Source: Promethearchaeota archaeon (GTDB lineage: Archaea; Asgardarchaeota; Lokiarchaeia; Sigyniarchaeales; SOKP01). From it: a stretch of DNA of 64,000 nucleotides. The notes below the pieces were generated by a model, which worked only from the letters and a program-made list of their open reading frames with translations, searched no databases and was not told the DNA's origin. A program made the translations under genes and the position numbers. This document shows, one piece after another, positions 16,698 through 26,511 of the stretch. The number at the start of each line of letters is the position of its first letter. The first letter of the stretch is position 1. Location of the stretch: positions 1 through 64,000 of the forward strand of contig JAEOTS010000080.1 in assembly GCA_016839745.1 (NCBI GenBank), read 5' to 3'.

Positions 16698-19600
16698 ATG
16701 AAAAAATTAAATATTAGGAACAAAGAAGTTCATATACTAGTCTTATTTGGCTTACTTGCTTTACTGTTCGTTTCCGTGAACCTTGCGAAAAACTATTTTC
16801 CTCAAGGAAACTACATTTTTGACGATGAATTACCAAGATCAGCAGCAATTTCAATTAATATAGTCTCACCCACTGCTAACGATAATTTTAGTTCTACACC
16901 ACCTGATTTTGTAGTTGAGATAGACGATGCCGTTAATCCTATAGATACGATGTGGTATACAATCGATGGAGGTGCAACGAATATTACCTTCCTAACGAAT
17001 GGAACTATCGATCAAAACAATTGGACAGCTCTTGCCGATGGTCCAGTAACTTTAACTTTTTACGCTAACAATAGTATTTCTGAAATTGATTCCGCGTCAA
17101 GAAGCATTAACAAAGATACTGGCGCTCCAGTAGTCACCGTTACTTCGCCTACGGGAGGAGACTATTTTGACGCAACAGCACCAGCTTACATTGTGGAAAT
17201 AAGCGATACTGATAGCTCTATAGATACAATGTGGTATACGATCGATGGAGGTATAACGAATATTACCTTCATAACAAATGGAACTATCGATCAAAACAAC
17301 TGGACTGCTCTCGGAGATGGTCCTGTTACAATTATGTTCTATGCAAACGATTCTGCCGGAAATCTAGACTCGGATTCAGTAATAATAAATAAAGATGCAA
17401 CCGATCCAACAGTTTCTATTACTTCCCCGACAGGAGGAGAATATTACGACGCTTCAGCACCTAGTTTTACAGTTGAGATTGTAGAAGTCAATCTTGATAC
17501 GATGTGGTATACGATCAATGGAGGTGTCACGAATATTACATTCCTAACAAACGGAACTATCGATCAAAACAACTGGACTGCTCTCGGGGATGGCCCTGTT
17601 ACGATCGCGTTCTATGCGAACGATTCTGCGGGTAATATAGGATCAGATAGTAAGATTGTAAATAAAGACACTGGCAATCCAATAGTCACCATCTCGTCGC
17701 CAACTGGTGGAGAGTATTTTGACGCGACAGCACCAGCTTACATTGTAGAAATAAGCGATACTGGTAGTCCTATAGATACGATGTGGTATACGATCGATGG
17801 AGGCGTAACGAATATTACCTTCCTAACAAATGGAACTATAAATCAAGTTGAATGGACTGCTCTCGGGGATGGCCCTGTTACGATCGCGTTCTATGCGAAC
17901 GATTCTATTGGTAATATAGGATCAGATAGTAAGATTGTAAATAAAGATACAGGGGATCCAACAGTGTCTATTACTTCACCAACTGGTGGAGAGTATTTTG
18001 ACGCGACAGCACCAGCTTACATTGTAGAAATAAGCGATACTGGTAGTCCTATAGATACGATGTGGTATACGATCGATGGAGGCGTAACGAATATTACCTT
18101 CCTAGCAAACGGAACTATCGATCAGAACAACTGGACAGCTCTCGTTGACGGAATTATAACAATGGTTTTCTATGCGAACGATTCTGCTGGAAATGTTAAT
18201 TCTAATACAGTAATCGTGAATAAAGATGCAACCGATCCAACCGTTTTTATTACTTCGCCAACGGGGGGACAATATTTTGACGCTACAGCACCTAGTTTTA
18301 CTGTTGAGATAACTGACGACAATCTTGATAAGATGTGGTATACGATCGATGGAGGAGCGAACATTATGTTTACATTAAATGGATCTATCGATCAGAACAA
18401 CTGGACACTTCTTGCTGACGGTTCTGTAACGATAATATTTTATGCTAACGATTCTGCAGGTAATGTTAACTCTGATACAGTAAATGTGAATAAAGATACT
18501 ACTGCTCCAACGCTCAATATTGTTTCTCCGCTCCTTGGTCAAACATTTGGTGCAGCAGCACCAAATTTTATCGTAGAGATTGACGATGATATCCTTGATA
18601 CAATGTGGTATACGATCGATGGAGGTGTAACGAATATTACATTCCTAACAAATGGAACTATAGATCAAGTTGAATGGACAGCCCTCGCTAATGGCCCAGT
18701 GATCATAACTTTTTATGCAAATGACAGCTTTGGTCACATGAATTTTGCTTCAAGAAATTTTAATAAAAACGCTGAAGCACCAAATATTAACGTAGTATCA
18801 CCAACCTCAGATTCTTATTTCGGAATATCGGCTCCAAATTTTATTGTTGAGATAACCGATGGCGATCTTGACACGATGTGGTATACAATTGATGGAGGTG
18901 TAACGAATATTACCTTTACTGTTAATGGAACTATCGATCAGAATAATTGGACTGCGCACATTGACGGTGCTGTGACATTAATTTTCTACGCAAACGACTC
19001 GGTAGGTAATTTTGCTTCTGAACTCGTTCTCATCAATAAAGATACGGTTGCTCCGACGGTTAATATAATATCTCCGTCATTGCTTCAGCTACTGGGCATT
19101 AATTCACCAAGTTTTATAGTTGAAATTGATGACCCTATTTTAGACGCAATGTGGTATTCTCTTGATATGGGATTGACTAACTATACATTTATGGCTAATG
19201 GAACCTTTAATCCATCAGCTTGGGGTTCTGTTGCCAATGGAACAGTGACGATCTATTTCTATGCAAATGATTTAGTTGGTAACGAAGCATTTGATTCAGT
19301 TGTTGTAAGAGTAGACAAAATAATTCCGACGATAACAGTTAATCTGCCATTAGATGGTAGCGTGATAGGAACTCGACCTATTATTAATATTACTGTAAAC
19401 GATACAAACGTAGATTCGATTTGGTACAGCGTAGACTCAAATATTATGGCATTAGCTAATAATTCTGACCAGTTATTGAACCTATTGATCTGGAATGCTT
19501 TACCAGAAGGTCCGTTCACAATTGAGTTATATGCTAATGATACAGCAGGAAACCTAAATAATTTCTACACGATAAATCTTATTAAAGATATTTCTGCACC

Positions 19601-20336
19601 TATAGTTAGTATTGTACATCCTCTACCTAATGCAACATATAGCAGCAACTCTCCACAGATCACATTAACTATTAACGATGCGACACTCGATACTACTTGG
19701 TATTCAATTGTAGCAACTAGTTATACATTCGAATTTACAGCCACCATCGGAACCAATGTTATAACCATTAACCAAGCAGCGTGGAATTCTCTTTTAAATG
19801 GGCCAGTTACGATTGAATTCTATGCCAACGATAGCCTTGGAAGAATCTCATCTGATAATATTACGGTAATTAGGAACGCACCATTAATTACTATTGAACT
19901 TCCTCTACCTGATGCAACATATGGTAGTAGCGCTCCACAGATCACATTAACTATTAACGATGCGACACTCGATACTACTTGGTATTCAATTGTAGGAACT
20001 AATTATACATTCGTATTTACAGCCAACAACGGAACCAATGTTATAACTATTAACCAAACAGCGTGGGATTCTCTTTCAAATGGGCCAGTTACGATTGTAT
20101 TCTATGCCAACGATAGCCTTGGAAGAATCTCATCTGATAGTATTGCGTTAAATAAAGAAGTAACAGAGGTTTTTGACCTCTGGTCAGAGCTTATTGCGTT
20201 CCTATTAAGCCCAATAGGACTTACAATTATTGGTTCTGTTATAGCAATTGTAGTAATAGCAATTATACTTAAAAGACGGAAAACTCATAGAACCAGTGAT
20301 AAGGAAGTACGAAAAATCGAAAGTTTATGGGACTAA
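16698..20336 (+). CDS. Large surface protein with 12 Ig-like repeats and C-terminal membrane anchor
   Basis: 1212 residues. An N-terminal hydrophobic segment (residues ~10-30) acts as signal or anchor. About 12 repeats of ~90 residues follow. Each begins with a P-x-v-x-I-x-SP motif, continues with a FDATAP-like segment, DTMWYTIDGG, NITF, NGTIDQNNWTAL and ends with FYANDSAGN and NKD. Repeats 1-6 are nearly identical; 7-12 are more diverged. The C-terminus has a hydrophobic helix (LTIIGSVIAIVVIAIIL) then basic residues. Many NxT/NxS sequons suggest N-glycosylation. It is probably an extended cell-surface stalk or S-layer-associated protein. It seems to start without a ribosome-binding site, as in leaderless archaeal mRNAs, with TTTATAAA about 25 bases upstream. 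Confidence 0.85.
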   Translation: MKKLNIRNKEVHILVLFGLLALLFVSVNLAKNYFPQGNYIFDDELPRSAAISINIVSPTANDNFSSTPPDFVVEIDDAVNPIDTMWYTIDGGATNITFLTNGTIDQNNWTALADGPVTLTFYANNSISEIDSASRSINKDTGAPVVTVTSPTGGDYFDATAPAYIVEISDTDSSIDTMWYTIDGGITNITFITNGTIDQNNWTALGDGPVTIMFYANDSAGNLDSDSVIINKDATDPTVSITSPTGGEYYDASAPSFTVEIVEVNLDTMWYTINGGVTNITFLTNGTIDQNNWTALGDGPVTIAFYANDSAGNIGSDSKIVNKDTGNPIVTISSPTGGEYFDATAPAYIVEISDTGSPIDTMWYTIDGGVTNITFLTNGTINQVEWTALGDGPVTIAFYANDSIGNIGSDSKIVNKDTGDPTVSITSPTGGEYFDATAPAYIVEISDTGSPIDTMWYTIDGGVTNITFLANGTIDQNNWTALVDGIITMVFYANDSAGNVNSNTVIVNKDATDPTVFITSPTGGQYFDATAPSFTVEITDDNLDKMWYTIDGGANIMFTLNGSIDQNNWTLLADGSVTIIFYANDSAGNVNSDTVNVNKDTTAPTLNIVSPLLGQTFGAAAPNFIVEIDDDILDTMWYTIDGGVTNITFLTNGTIDQVEWTALANGPVIITFYANDSFGHMNFASRNFNKNAEAPNINVVSPTSDSYFGISAPNFIVEITDGDLDTMWYTIDGGVTNITFTVNGTIDQNNWTAHIDGAVTLIFYANDSVGNFASELVLINKDTVAPTVNIISPSLLQLLGINSPSFIVEIDDPILDAMWYSLDMGLTNYTFMANGTFNPSAWGSVANGTVTIYFYANDLVGNEAFDSVVVRVDKIIPTITVNLPLDGSVIGTRPIINITVNDTNVDSIWYSVDSNIMALANNSDQLLNLLIWNALPEGPFTIELYANDTAGNLNNFYTINLIKDISAPIVSIVHPLPNATYSSNSPQITLTINDATLDTTWYSIVATSYTFEFTATIGTNVITINQAAWNSLLNGPVTIEFYANDSLGRISSDNITVIRNAPLITIELPLPDATYGSSAPQITLTINDATLDTTWYSIVGTNYTFVFTANNGTNVITINQTAWDSLSNGPVTIVFYANDSLGRISSDSIALNKEVTEVFDLWSELIAFLLSPIGLTIIGSVIAIVVIAIILKRRKTHRTSDKEVRKIESLWD
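16850..20150 (+). repeat. Tandem coding repeats (about 12 units, ~270-280 bp) of the Ig-like surface protein
   Basis: Units share the DNA word for TMWYTIDGG and the NDS-AGN region. The strongest copy pair is 17701-17825 and 17980-18104, identical over 125 bases at a spacing of 279 bases (93 codons). A second recent pair is near 19615-19760 and 19895-20040. Such identity at third codon positions points to recent unit duplication or gene conversion. Confidence 0.85.
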
Positions 20337-20483
20337 ATCTATTACACACTTTTTTTTTATTTTTCAGTTTTATTTCTTTGTTAATTTGATTATAATGAAT
20401 AAAAGTTGATTTTATTGGTTATGAGATCAATATTTATTTAAGAAGTCTTGATTATCTACCTCAATTAAGAAAAGGTCAGTATC

Positions 20484-21293
20484 ATGTTTCAAAAAAAAGT
20501 TAAAATTACGAGAATTTTCAAAGAAGAAAGAAAGGAAGAACTGGACACCGTTTTACTAGAAAGCCCGATTGATTTTTTTATCAATTCGAAACCGTTGGTG
20601 AATATAATCTGTCTGAATAAAGATTTAAAGGAATTAACGGTAGGTTTCTTGTTTTCTATCGGGATTATAAATGATATGAACGATATCAGTATAATAAAAA
20701 TTGATAACATAGAAGGCCGGGTTTACGTCGAGTTGGTAGACTCTATAGATTTTAATTTGGAAAAGATGGAGCTTACCCCAATCAGCAGAATTATTGATAC
20801 TACTTGTGGAATTCCTTCTCCTTGGCGTAATTTGATTAAAGAGAAATTAATTGAGACTGACAACATACTAAATTTGGACACAGAATTTACAGTGAGCTCA
20901 GAACTCATTTTTTCATCAATAATAGAGATGCAAAAAAATACGCTCTTATTTAGAGAAACGGGAGGTTGTCATGGGGCTGCGATATTCGATCTTTATGGTT
21001 CTCTTATAACAGTTAAAGAAGACATAGGAAGACATAACGCTATAGACAAAGTAATTGGCGCGTTACTATTGAAAAAAGAGCCTTTTGACAATAAAATTCT
21101 TACTTCAACAGGGAGGTTAACTGGGGATTCAGTTCTTAAAGCAGTAAGAGCACAAATTCCAATTGTAGCTTCTTTATCCGCAGCTATTGAATCAGGTATA
21201 AGACTGGCTGATTCTTATGGGATTACTTTAATTGGATTTGCTCGAGGCAAGAAGATGAATATTTACACACACTCTAAAAGAATAAAGCTTTAA
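20484..21293 (+). CDS. fdhD: Formate dehydrogenase accessory sulfurtransferase FdhD
   Basis: 269 residues with the family hallmarks ETGGCHGAAIFD, EDIGRHNAIDKVIG, STGRLTGDSVLKA and SLSAAIESG. FdhD passes sulfur from a cysteine desulfurase to the Mo/W bis-pterin cofactor, forming the sulfido ligand of formate dehydrogenases. Only one cysteine is present in the loop that usually carries a CxxC pair (here TTCGIPS). No formate dehydrogenase is in the window, but the W-enzyme FwdB, which also has a sulfido-type site in methanogens, is encoded 5 kb upstream. Service to FwdB is an inference. Confidence 0.88.
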   Translation: MFQKKVKITRIFKEERKEELDTVLLESPIDFFINSKPLVNIICLNKDLKELTVGFLFSIGIINDMNDISIIKIDNIEGRVYVELVDSIDFNLEKMELTPISRIIDTTCGIPSPWRNLIKEKLIETDNILNLDTEFTVSSELIFSSIIEMQKNTLLFRETGGCHGAAIFDLYGSLITVKEDIGRHNAIDKVIGALLLKKEPFDNKILTSTGRLTGDSVLKAVRAQIPIVASLSAAIESGIRLADSYGITLIGFARGKKMNIYTHSKRIKL

Positions 21294-21452
21294 CTATACA
21301 ATTATTGTTAAACAGCTTCAAGACTATAATCTTTTTTTATTTTTAATTTACCCAATATTAGCAAGTTAGAATAGAATTAAAAACTTTAATTTCTATATTA
21401 TCATATCTAGCTTAATGTAATTTACTTATAATATTAAATGGGAGAAAAAAAA

Positions 21453-22052
21453 ATGAAAATAAAATATCTTTGGATTTTGGTAATAATTGGTGGCGCGATT
21501 TTAATGATCGTTGGCAGTGCAGTCGGAAGCCAGTTTTACACAAAACTTCTAGAACAGTTAATTCTTGCTGGTTTCATTGGTCCAGAATTCATACCACTCG
21601 TCTCATCAATAATGATCGTCTTAGGATACATAGCTTTATTTGGAGGATATTCGGTTCTTGTGGCTGTATTCTTGATATTAATTAAAATGGGTAGAGTGGG
21701 AAGAATAATCATAACGATTGCGACTGGCTTTGGAATTTTGGGATTAATCATTTACGGTGTTTCGTGGGCAGTAGGATATTATGGTATTGCCCTCAATCCT
21801 ACTTGGCAAACGATTCTAGATCAAGTTCATGGTCTTTTTACTTTCGATTCGGGTTTGGCTTTAGCAGGGACTGCAATTGTAGTTGTGGGTACGTTTTTAT
21901 TAAAAAGAGCTGAGAAAGCTGACAAAGAAGAAGCAAAAGATGACAAAAAATCTTCATCTAATAGTCCAGGAAGCAAGCATTGTCCTAATTGTGGTGCAAA
22001 ATTACCCGCTTATGCGAACTTTTGCAACAAATGTGGAAAAAGTTTCGATTAA
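21453..22052 (+). CDS. Membrane protein with C-terminal zinc ribbon
   Basis: About 199 residues. Hydrophobic segments lie near residues 5-25, 45-80, 85-115 and 135-155, followed by a charged lysine/aspartate-rich linker and a C-terminal CPNCGAKL...CNKCGKSF zinc ribbon of the double-Cys type. The ATG at 21453 is preferred over the in-frame ATG 15 bases upstream, because GGAG at 21441-21444 then sits eight bases before it. Zinc-ribbon-tailed membrane proteins are common in Asgard archaea, but this one has no assigned role. Confidence 0.7.
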   Translation: MKIKYLWILVIIGGAILMIVGSAVGSQFYTKLLEQLILAGFIGPEFIPLVSSIMIVLGYIALFGGYSVLVAVFLILIKMGRVGRIIITIATGFGILGLIIYGVSWAVGYYGIALNPTWQTILDQVHGLFTFDSGLALAGTAIVVVGTFLLKRAEKADKEEAKDDKKSSSNSPGSKHCPNCGAKLPAYANFCNKCGKSFD

Positions 22053-22238
22053 ACAACTCTTTCTTTTCTTTTTTATTAGCTTATTGATAAATTAAATAAG
22101 TATTTTCAGTTAAATTAAGAGGAAATCTAAAATATAATGTCATACACTCAAATAGTAAAGTTTTATATCTCAAATCTTATATAATAAGATCTAGGGTTAA
22201 TATAATCTAAAATAATTAGCCTTCTTGGAAGGATGAAA

Positions 22239-23825
22239 ATGAATATTGAGATTTTTGGCGGTGTTGGAGAAATTGGAGGGAATAAAATATTTGTCAACAT
22301 TGGTGATAAGAAATTCCTTTTTGATTTTGGACTTTCTTTTAGTGAGAACCAAAAATACTTCTCAGAATTCCTCAATCCTCGTAAATTAAACGGGATAATT
22401 GATTATTTATATTTAGGACTCTTACCTCCGATAAATAAGCTATATAGAAATGATTTAATCACCCCCTTTTCAGAAGTATTGAATTCTGATCCATATAATA
22501 TTATAACCACTGACGAAAATATCGTTGATGCTTTTTTTCTCACTCATGCTCACCTCGATCACTATAAGTTTGTAGGTTTTCTCAAACAAAATACACCAAT
22601 ATACATGAACTGGATCTCAAATACGATATTAGAACATCTTATTAATACTTCTAAAGATACTCTCTTACCCGAGGTTTTGAATTTCTACGAATCTTTTAAA
22701 ATGGTTCCCAAAAAGAGGCAAAGTGGTAATGAAGAAATCGAATATAAAAGAGCAACAAAACCTGATTTCAAGCCATCAGACATCAAGAGACCAATAAGAA
22801 TCATGAAAGAGGGGACGCCTTCAAGGTTTAAATCCTCTCAAGGCGAGATAAACATTACTCAGTTTCAGACAGACCATTCAATTCCAGGTGCGTGCTCCTA
22901 TATAATTGAAAACGACGGGAGAAGTATAATTTATACTGGTGATTTTAGAAGACACGGATTTCATAGCGAATGGGTTGACGATTTCATTAAACTAGCTCAC
23001 GACGCTAATCCTGTATCGATTATAACTGAAGGTACAAGAGTTCCTTCCGTTGAAATCTTTAATAAAGGCTCTTATCGTGACGATGAGCAATCTGAAAGCG
23101 AGGTTAAAAACAAGTCGAGTACTATTATAAAAAATCATCCAGGACTAATTCTTGTGAGGTGTCCTTCTAGAAACCTCGATAGGATATTGTTATATTATTC
23201 CCTCGCGAAAAAGTTCAATAGAAGATTCGCAATTACTCCAAAGTTATTTCATTTAATAGATAGTTTTCGAACGAAATTTGATGATATGGAAGAAAGTCGC
23301 ATAAAATATTATTATAAAACTTATAATCTTCCAGATTATAGCGATAAAAACTTTGTAGTGTATTTACCACGTAAGGGTTGGGGCAAATTTGAAGCAGCAG
23401 ATTATAGAGAAGCTTTCCAAAATGATATTTTTAAGATTGACAACTATATTACATATAAGGATGTGAAAAAAGAACCTGAAAAATATTTGCTTTACCTCGA
23501 TTATTTTATGTTAAACGAATTAATTGATATCGATCAGAAACCGAATAGTACCATATTCTTAAACTCAACTACAGACCCATTTAGTGAAGAAATGAATATT
23601 CAAGAGGAGAAGCTAAATGCGTGGTTAGAAAGATTTAATATATCAAAAACAGAAACGATCCATTCTTCTGGACATTGTAACGTCGACGAATTAATAGATT
23701 TTCTGCAGAAGTTCGACGCTGATAATATCATTCCTATACATACAGAACATCCCGAAACTTTTCAAGAATTTGGATTATCTGGAAAAGTTATTTTGCCTGA
23801 AAAAGGAAAAAATATACTCTTTTAA
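22239..23825 (+). CDS. Metallo-beta-lactamase-fold hydrolase, RNase J/beta-CASP-like
   Basis: About 528 residues. The N-terminus GGVGEIGGNKI and the metal-binding HAHLDH near residue 105, then TDHSIPG, YTGDFRRHG and a late SSGHCN/IPIHTEHP, follow the RNase J and beta-CASP nuclease pattern. Metals (usually two zinc ions) would be bound by these His/Asp residues. A beta-CASP cap domain is probably residues ~240-430. It most likely acts on RNA as exo- or endonuclease; this is family knowledge, not shown. ATG 22239 is favoured over 22233, since GGAAGG directly abuts the earlier one. Confidence 0.75.
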   Translation: MNIEIFGGVGEIGGNKIFVNIGDKKFLFDFGLSFSENQKYFSEFLNPRKLNGIIDYLYLGLLPPINKLYRNDLITPFSEVLNSDPYNIITTDENIVDAFFLTHAHLDHYKFVGFLKQNTPIYMNWISNTILEHLINTSKDTLLPEVLNFYESFKMVPKKRQSGNEEIEYKRATKPDFKPSDIKRPIRIMKEGTPSRFKSSQGEINITQFQTDHSIPGACSYIIENDGRSIIYTGDFRRHGFHSEWVDDFIKLAHDANPVSIITEGTRVPSVEIFNKGSYRDDEQSESEVKNKSSTIIKNHPGLILVRCPSRNLDRILLYYSLAKKFNRRFAITPKLFHLIDSFRTKFDDMEESRIKYYYKTYNLPDYSDKNFVVYLPRKGWGKFEAADYREAFQNDIFKIDNYITYKDVKKEPEKYLLYLDYFMLNELIDIDQKPNSTIFLNSTTDPFSEEMNIQEEKLNAWLERFNISKTETIHSSGHCNVDELIDFLQKFDADNIIPIHTEHPETFQEFGLSGKVILPEKGKNILF

Positions 23826-23890
23826 TAATAATTAAAAAATACTTTAACACCTAATAGGTGTTAACTTTCATTTGTTTGACTCTTGAATTT

Positions 23891-25261
23891 TTATCCAGAT
23901 TCACGAATTATTTGGCGTCTTATAACAAAAATTAAATAGATTACGCTGATTCCAAGGAATATCAAAAAAATACTACCAAATGGAATTTCTTCTCCAAGTG
24001 GCTCCACCACATCTATTACTATAAATGTAACGCTGTCAATTACGAAATTTCCGTAGTCGTCTGTGAAATTTACAATATAAACATACGATCCTACATCAAA
24101 TCCATTGGGGATGTTGTAGTTAATTGTGTTTCCGCTTGTCCATGCATTTGGGCCAGCAACATTTCCCGTTCCCTGTAGATCGATAGTATAAGTGCCTGGA
24201 TTTGTATCAGTTGCTGTCCAAGATATATTTCGCCCCATGTATCCGATTTCAAGGGTAAAATCGCTCGGAGCGTTTGATATTATCGGATCCTCCATATCAA
24301 CCGTTTCTCGAACTTGAATTACAGCCAGACCATTATCGCTATCTGCCACATAGGCATAATCGCCACTCACATAAACTCCATATGCAACTCCATCGGTATC
24401 TTCGTATATGGGCATTCCAGGGTTTGTCGGGTCGGAAACATTGATAATCGCTAAACCTGATGTATAATCTGCCACATATGCATAATCTCCGCTCACATAA
24501 ACTCCTTGGGCCTCTCCAGTTGTATTTTCGTAGACTGGCGTTCCTGGATTTGTAGGGTCGAAAATATCGATCACTGCCAAGCCGGAAGCACCATCCGCTA
24601 AATAAACATAATCTCCGCTAACAAAAACGCCTACTGTATATCCAGTTGTGGATTTGTAGATGGGTAATCCAGGATTTGTCGGGTCGGAAATGTCGATGAC
24701 AGCTAAACCAGTATCTTGAGTCGCTACATAAGCGTAATCTCCACTCACGAAAACATCGAGTGCATACGATGTCGTGTGTTCATAGACGGGTGCTCCCGGG
24801 TCTGTTGGGTCGGAAATGTTGAAAACCGCCAAACCGGAAAGACCATTTGCTATATAGGTATAATCTCCGCTCACATAAACACCTTGAGCAATCCCAGACG
24901 TGGGTTTGTAGACGGGCATCCCCGGATCAGTTGGGTTGGAAATATCGAAAATTGCCAAGCCAGAAGTACCACCCGCAACATAGGCGTAATCTCCACTCAC
25001 ATGCACATCAAACGCATAATCGCTCGTGGGTTCGTAGACGGGCGTTCCCGGGTTTTTAGGGTCAGTAATATCGATAACTGCCAAACCTGAACTACCATGA
25101 GCCAAATAAGCGTAATCACCGCTCACATAAACGTTACTTGCCCCTCCGGTCGTGTCTACATAGTAAACGGAAGAGTCATGGGGTGATAGTGCATTAATAA
25201 TTTCGTCAGTATTCTTTCCTTCTATTGGAGTTTTGATATTTCTCTGTACACCTTTTAACAA
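23891..25261 (-). CDS. Secreted seven-bladed LVIVD beta-propeller with Ig-like domain and C-terminal anchor
   Basis: Seven 42-residue LVIVD repeats (consensus VSGDYAYVAD..SGLAVIDISDPTNPG.PVY) occupy residues ~40-335, enough for a seven-bladed propeller. A single beta-sandwich domain follows (FTLEIGYMGRNISWTATDTNPG), then GEEIPFGSIFLIFLGIS and a basic tail that would anchor it. The reading frame starts with TTG at 25259-25261. The frame is open for another 28 codons upstream and encodes a typical signal peptide (KIIFFLIILYISSSIA), but has no ATG, GTG or TTG there. The true start is probably a rare codon around 25310-25345 or the sequence has an error. Confidence 0.8.
   Translation of the reverse strand: MLKGVQRNIKTPIEGKNTDEIINALSPHDSSVYYVDTTGGASNVYVSGDYAYLAHGSSGLAVIDITDPKNPGTPVYEPTSDYAFDVHVSGDYAYVAGGTSGLAIFDISNPTDPGMPVYKPTSGIAQGVYVSGDYTYIANGLSGLAVFNISDPTDPGAPVYEHTTSYALDVFVSGDYAYVATQDTGLAVIDISDPTNPGLPIYKSTTGYTVGVFVSGDYVYLADGASGLAVIDIFDPTNPGTPVYENTTGEAQGVYVSGDYAYVADYTSGLAIINVSDPTNPGMPIYEDTDGVAYGVYVSGDYAYVADSDNGLAVIQVRETVDMEDPIISNAPSDFTLEIGYMGRNISWTATDTNPGTYTIDLQGTGNVAGPNAWTSGNTINYNIPNGFDVGSYVYIVNFTDDYGNFVIDSVTFIVIDVVEPLGEEIPFGSIFLIFLGISVIYLIFVIRRQIIRESG
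24300..25140 (-). repeat. Seven coding repeats of 126 bp in the LVIVD propeller gene
   Basis: The word encoding SGDYAY recurs at 24357, 24483, 24609, 24735, 24861, 24987 and 25113, an exact 126-base period (42 codons). The repeats are diverged by substitutions only, with no indels. Confidence 0.85.
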
Positions 25262-25558
25262 ATTTGGAATTGCAATAGAAGATGAAATGTATAGAATAAT
25301 CAGGAAGAAAATAATTTTTCTTGATTTCTGCGTTGATTTACACCACTATCTTTGATTATCTTAAAAATTTATTTTAGGATTTTTAATTGATCTTTTTTAT
25401 ATTCTAAGATATTATTCTTTATATATTCTTCAAATCTATCAGTTTTACCAAATTGAATTCACAAAATTTTTAATTAAATTTAGTATTAGAATAATTATTA
25501 TTGTTCCAAAAGTTGAAGCACTAAAGAAATAATTTAATATTTGAAAAGAGGATTAATT

Positions 25559-26455
25559 ATGGCAAAAGTTGATGAATTTAAAATGTTCGCGGGTTGCACA
25601 ATCGGGAACCGGATTCCTTTTATAGAAGCTAGCTCCCGTAAAGTGTTTGATAAACTTGGTATAAAAACTTCTGACGCGGCTTTTGCGTGCTGTCCTGATC
25701 CAGTTGGATTTCACGCAATTGATCATACAAGCTGGTTAGCTATGGGAGCTCGTAATCTTGTTCTTGCTGAAGCTGAAGGAAAAGACATTATATCGCTATG
25801 CAATGGTTGTTTTCAAACTTTAAAGCTTGTGAACTCAGAGTTAAATCACGATGATCACGAGAAAGAAAAGATAAACAAAATTTTGGGCAAAATAGGAAAG
25901 GAATTTAAAGGTTCCATTAATGTTAAACATTTTGTTGAAGTTTTACACGACTACGGTCCTGAAAAAATTAAAGAATTCGTCACTCACGACTTTTCAGGGG
26001 TTAAAATCGCATGTCATACAGGATGCCACTATAATAGACCATCTGAGATTGTTCAAACTGACGATCCTATGGAGCCTAAAAAGTTAAGGGAACTAGTAGC
26101 AGCTACAGGAGCAACACCAGTTGAATATGACGAAGAGTTTATATGTTGTGGAACAGGAGTTGGAAACGCTGAACCAGAAGTATCAATGCAAATGCTAGCA
26201 AATAAGTTATCCAGTGCTATCAAAGCTGGAGCTGACGCTTTTGTCGTTATTTGCCCTGCTTGCTTTCAACAATTAGATACCAATCAAAAAAAGGCAGGAA
26301 CTCAATCTAATAATACGTTTGATATTCCCATTTTATACTTAACGGAATTGTACGCTTTAGCTTTCGGATTTAATTCCGACGATCTTGGTTTGAAATTCCA
26401 TCGGGCTCGTTTATCCAGCTTTCTTGAAAAGTTTGGGCTTAAAAAGAAAGAATAA
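25559..26455 (+). CDS. Heterodisulfide reductase subunit B-like CCG-domain protein
   Basis: 298 residues with two CCG-type cysteine clusters: a first set with GCTIGNR, ACCPDP and CNGC, and a second with CHTGCHYNRP, ICCGTG and CPAC. In HdrB these hold two noncubane [4Fe-4S] clusters for disulfide reduction. The ATG at 25559 follows GAGG and is better than the TTG 18 bases upstream. No HdrA or HdrC is adjacent, so the electron partner is unknown; related solo HdrB proteins exist in anaerobes. Downstream lie a dehalogenase-like hydrolase and a methyltransferase on the same strand. Confidence 0.82.
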   Translation: MAKVDEFKMFAGCTIGNRIPFIEASSRKVFDKLGIKTSDAAFACCPDPVGFHAIDHTSWLAMGARNLVLAEAEGKDIISLCNGCFQTLKLVNSELNHDDHEKEKINKILGKIGKEFKGSINVKHFVEVLHDYGPEKIKEFVTHDFSGVKIACHTGCHYNRPSEIVQTDDPMEPKKLRELVAATGATPVEYDEEFICCGTGVGNAEPEVSMQMLANKLSSAIKAGADAFVVICPACFQQLDTNQKKAGTQSNNTFDIPILYLTELYALAFGFNSDDLGLKFHRARLSSFLEKFGLKKKE

Positions 26456-26511
26456 CCAAATCTTTTTCTTTACTATTTTTTTTATATACAAAGAAAAATT
26501 AAGTTTATTTG

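Noticed and set aside
24716-25090. 124-codon plus-strand frame with repeated histidine and isoleucine
   Set aside because: It is the reverse reading of the LVIVD repeat array; its own repetition is a by-product of the 126-base period.
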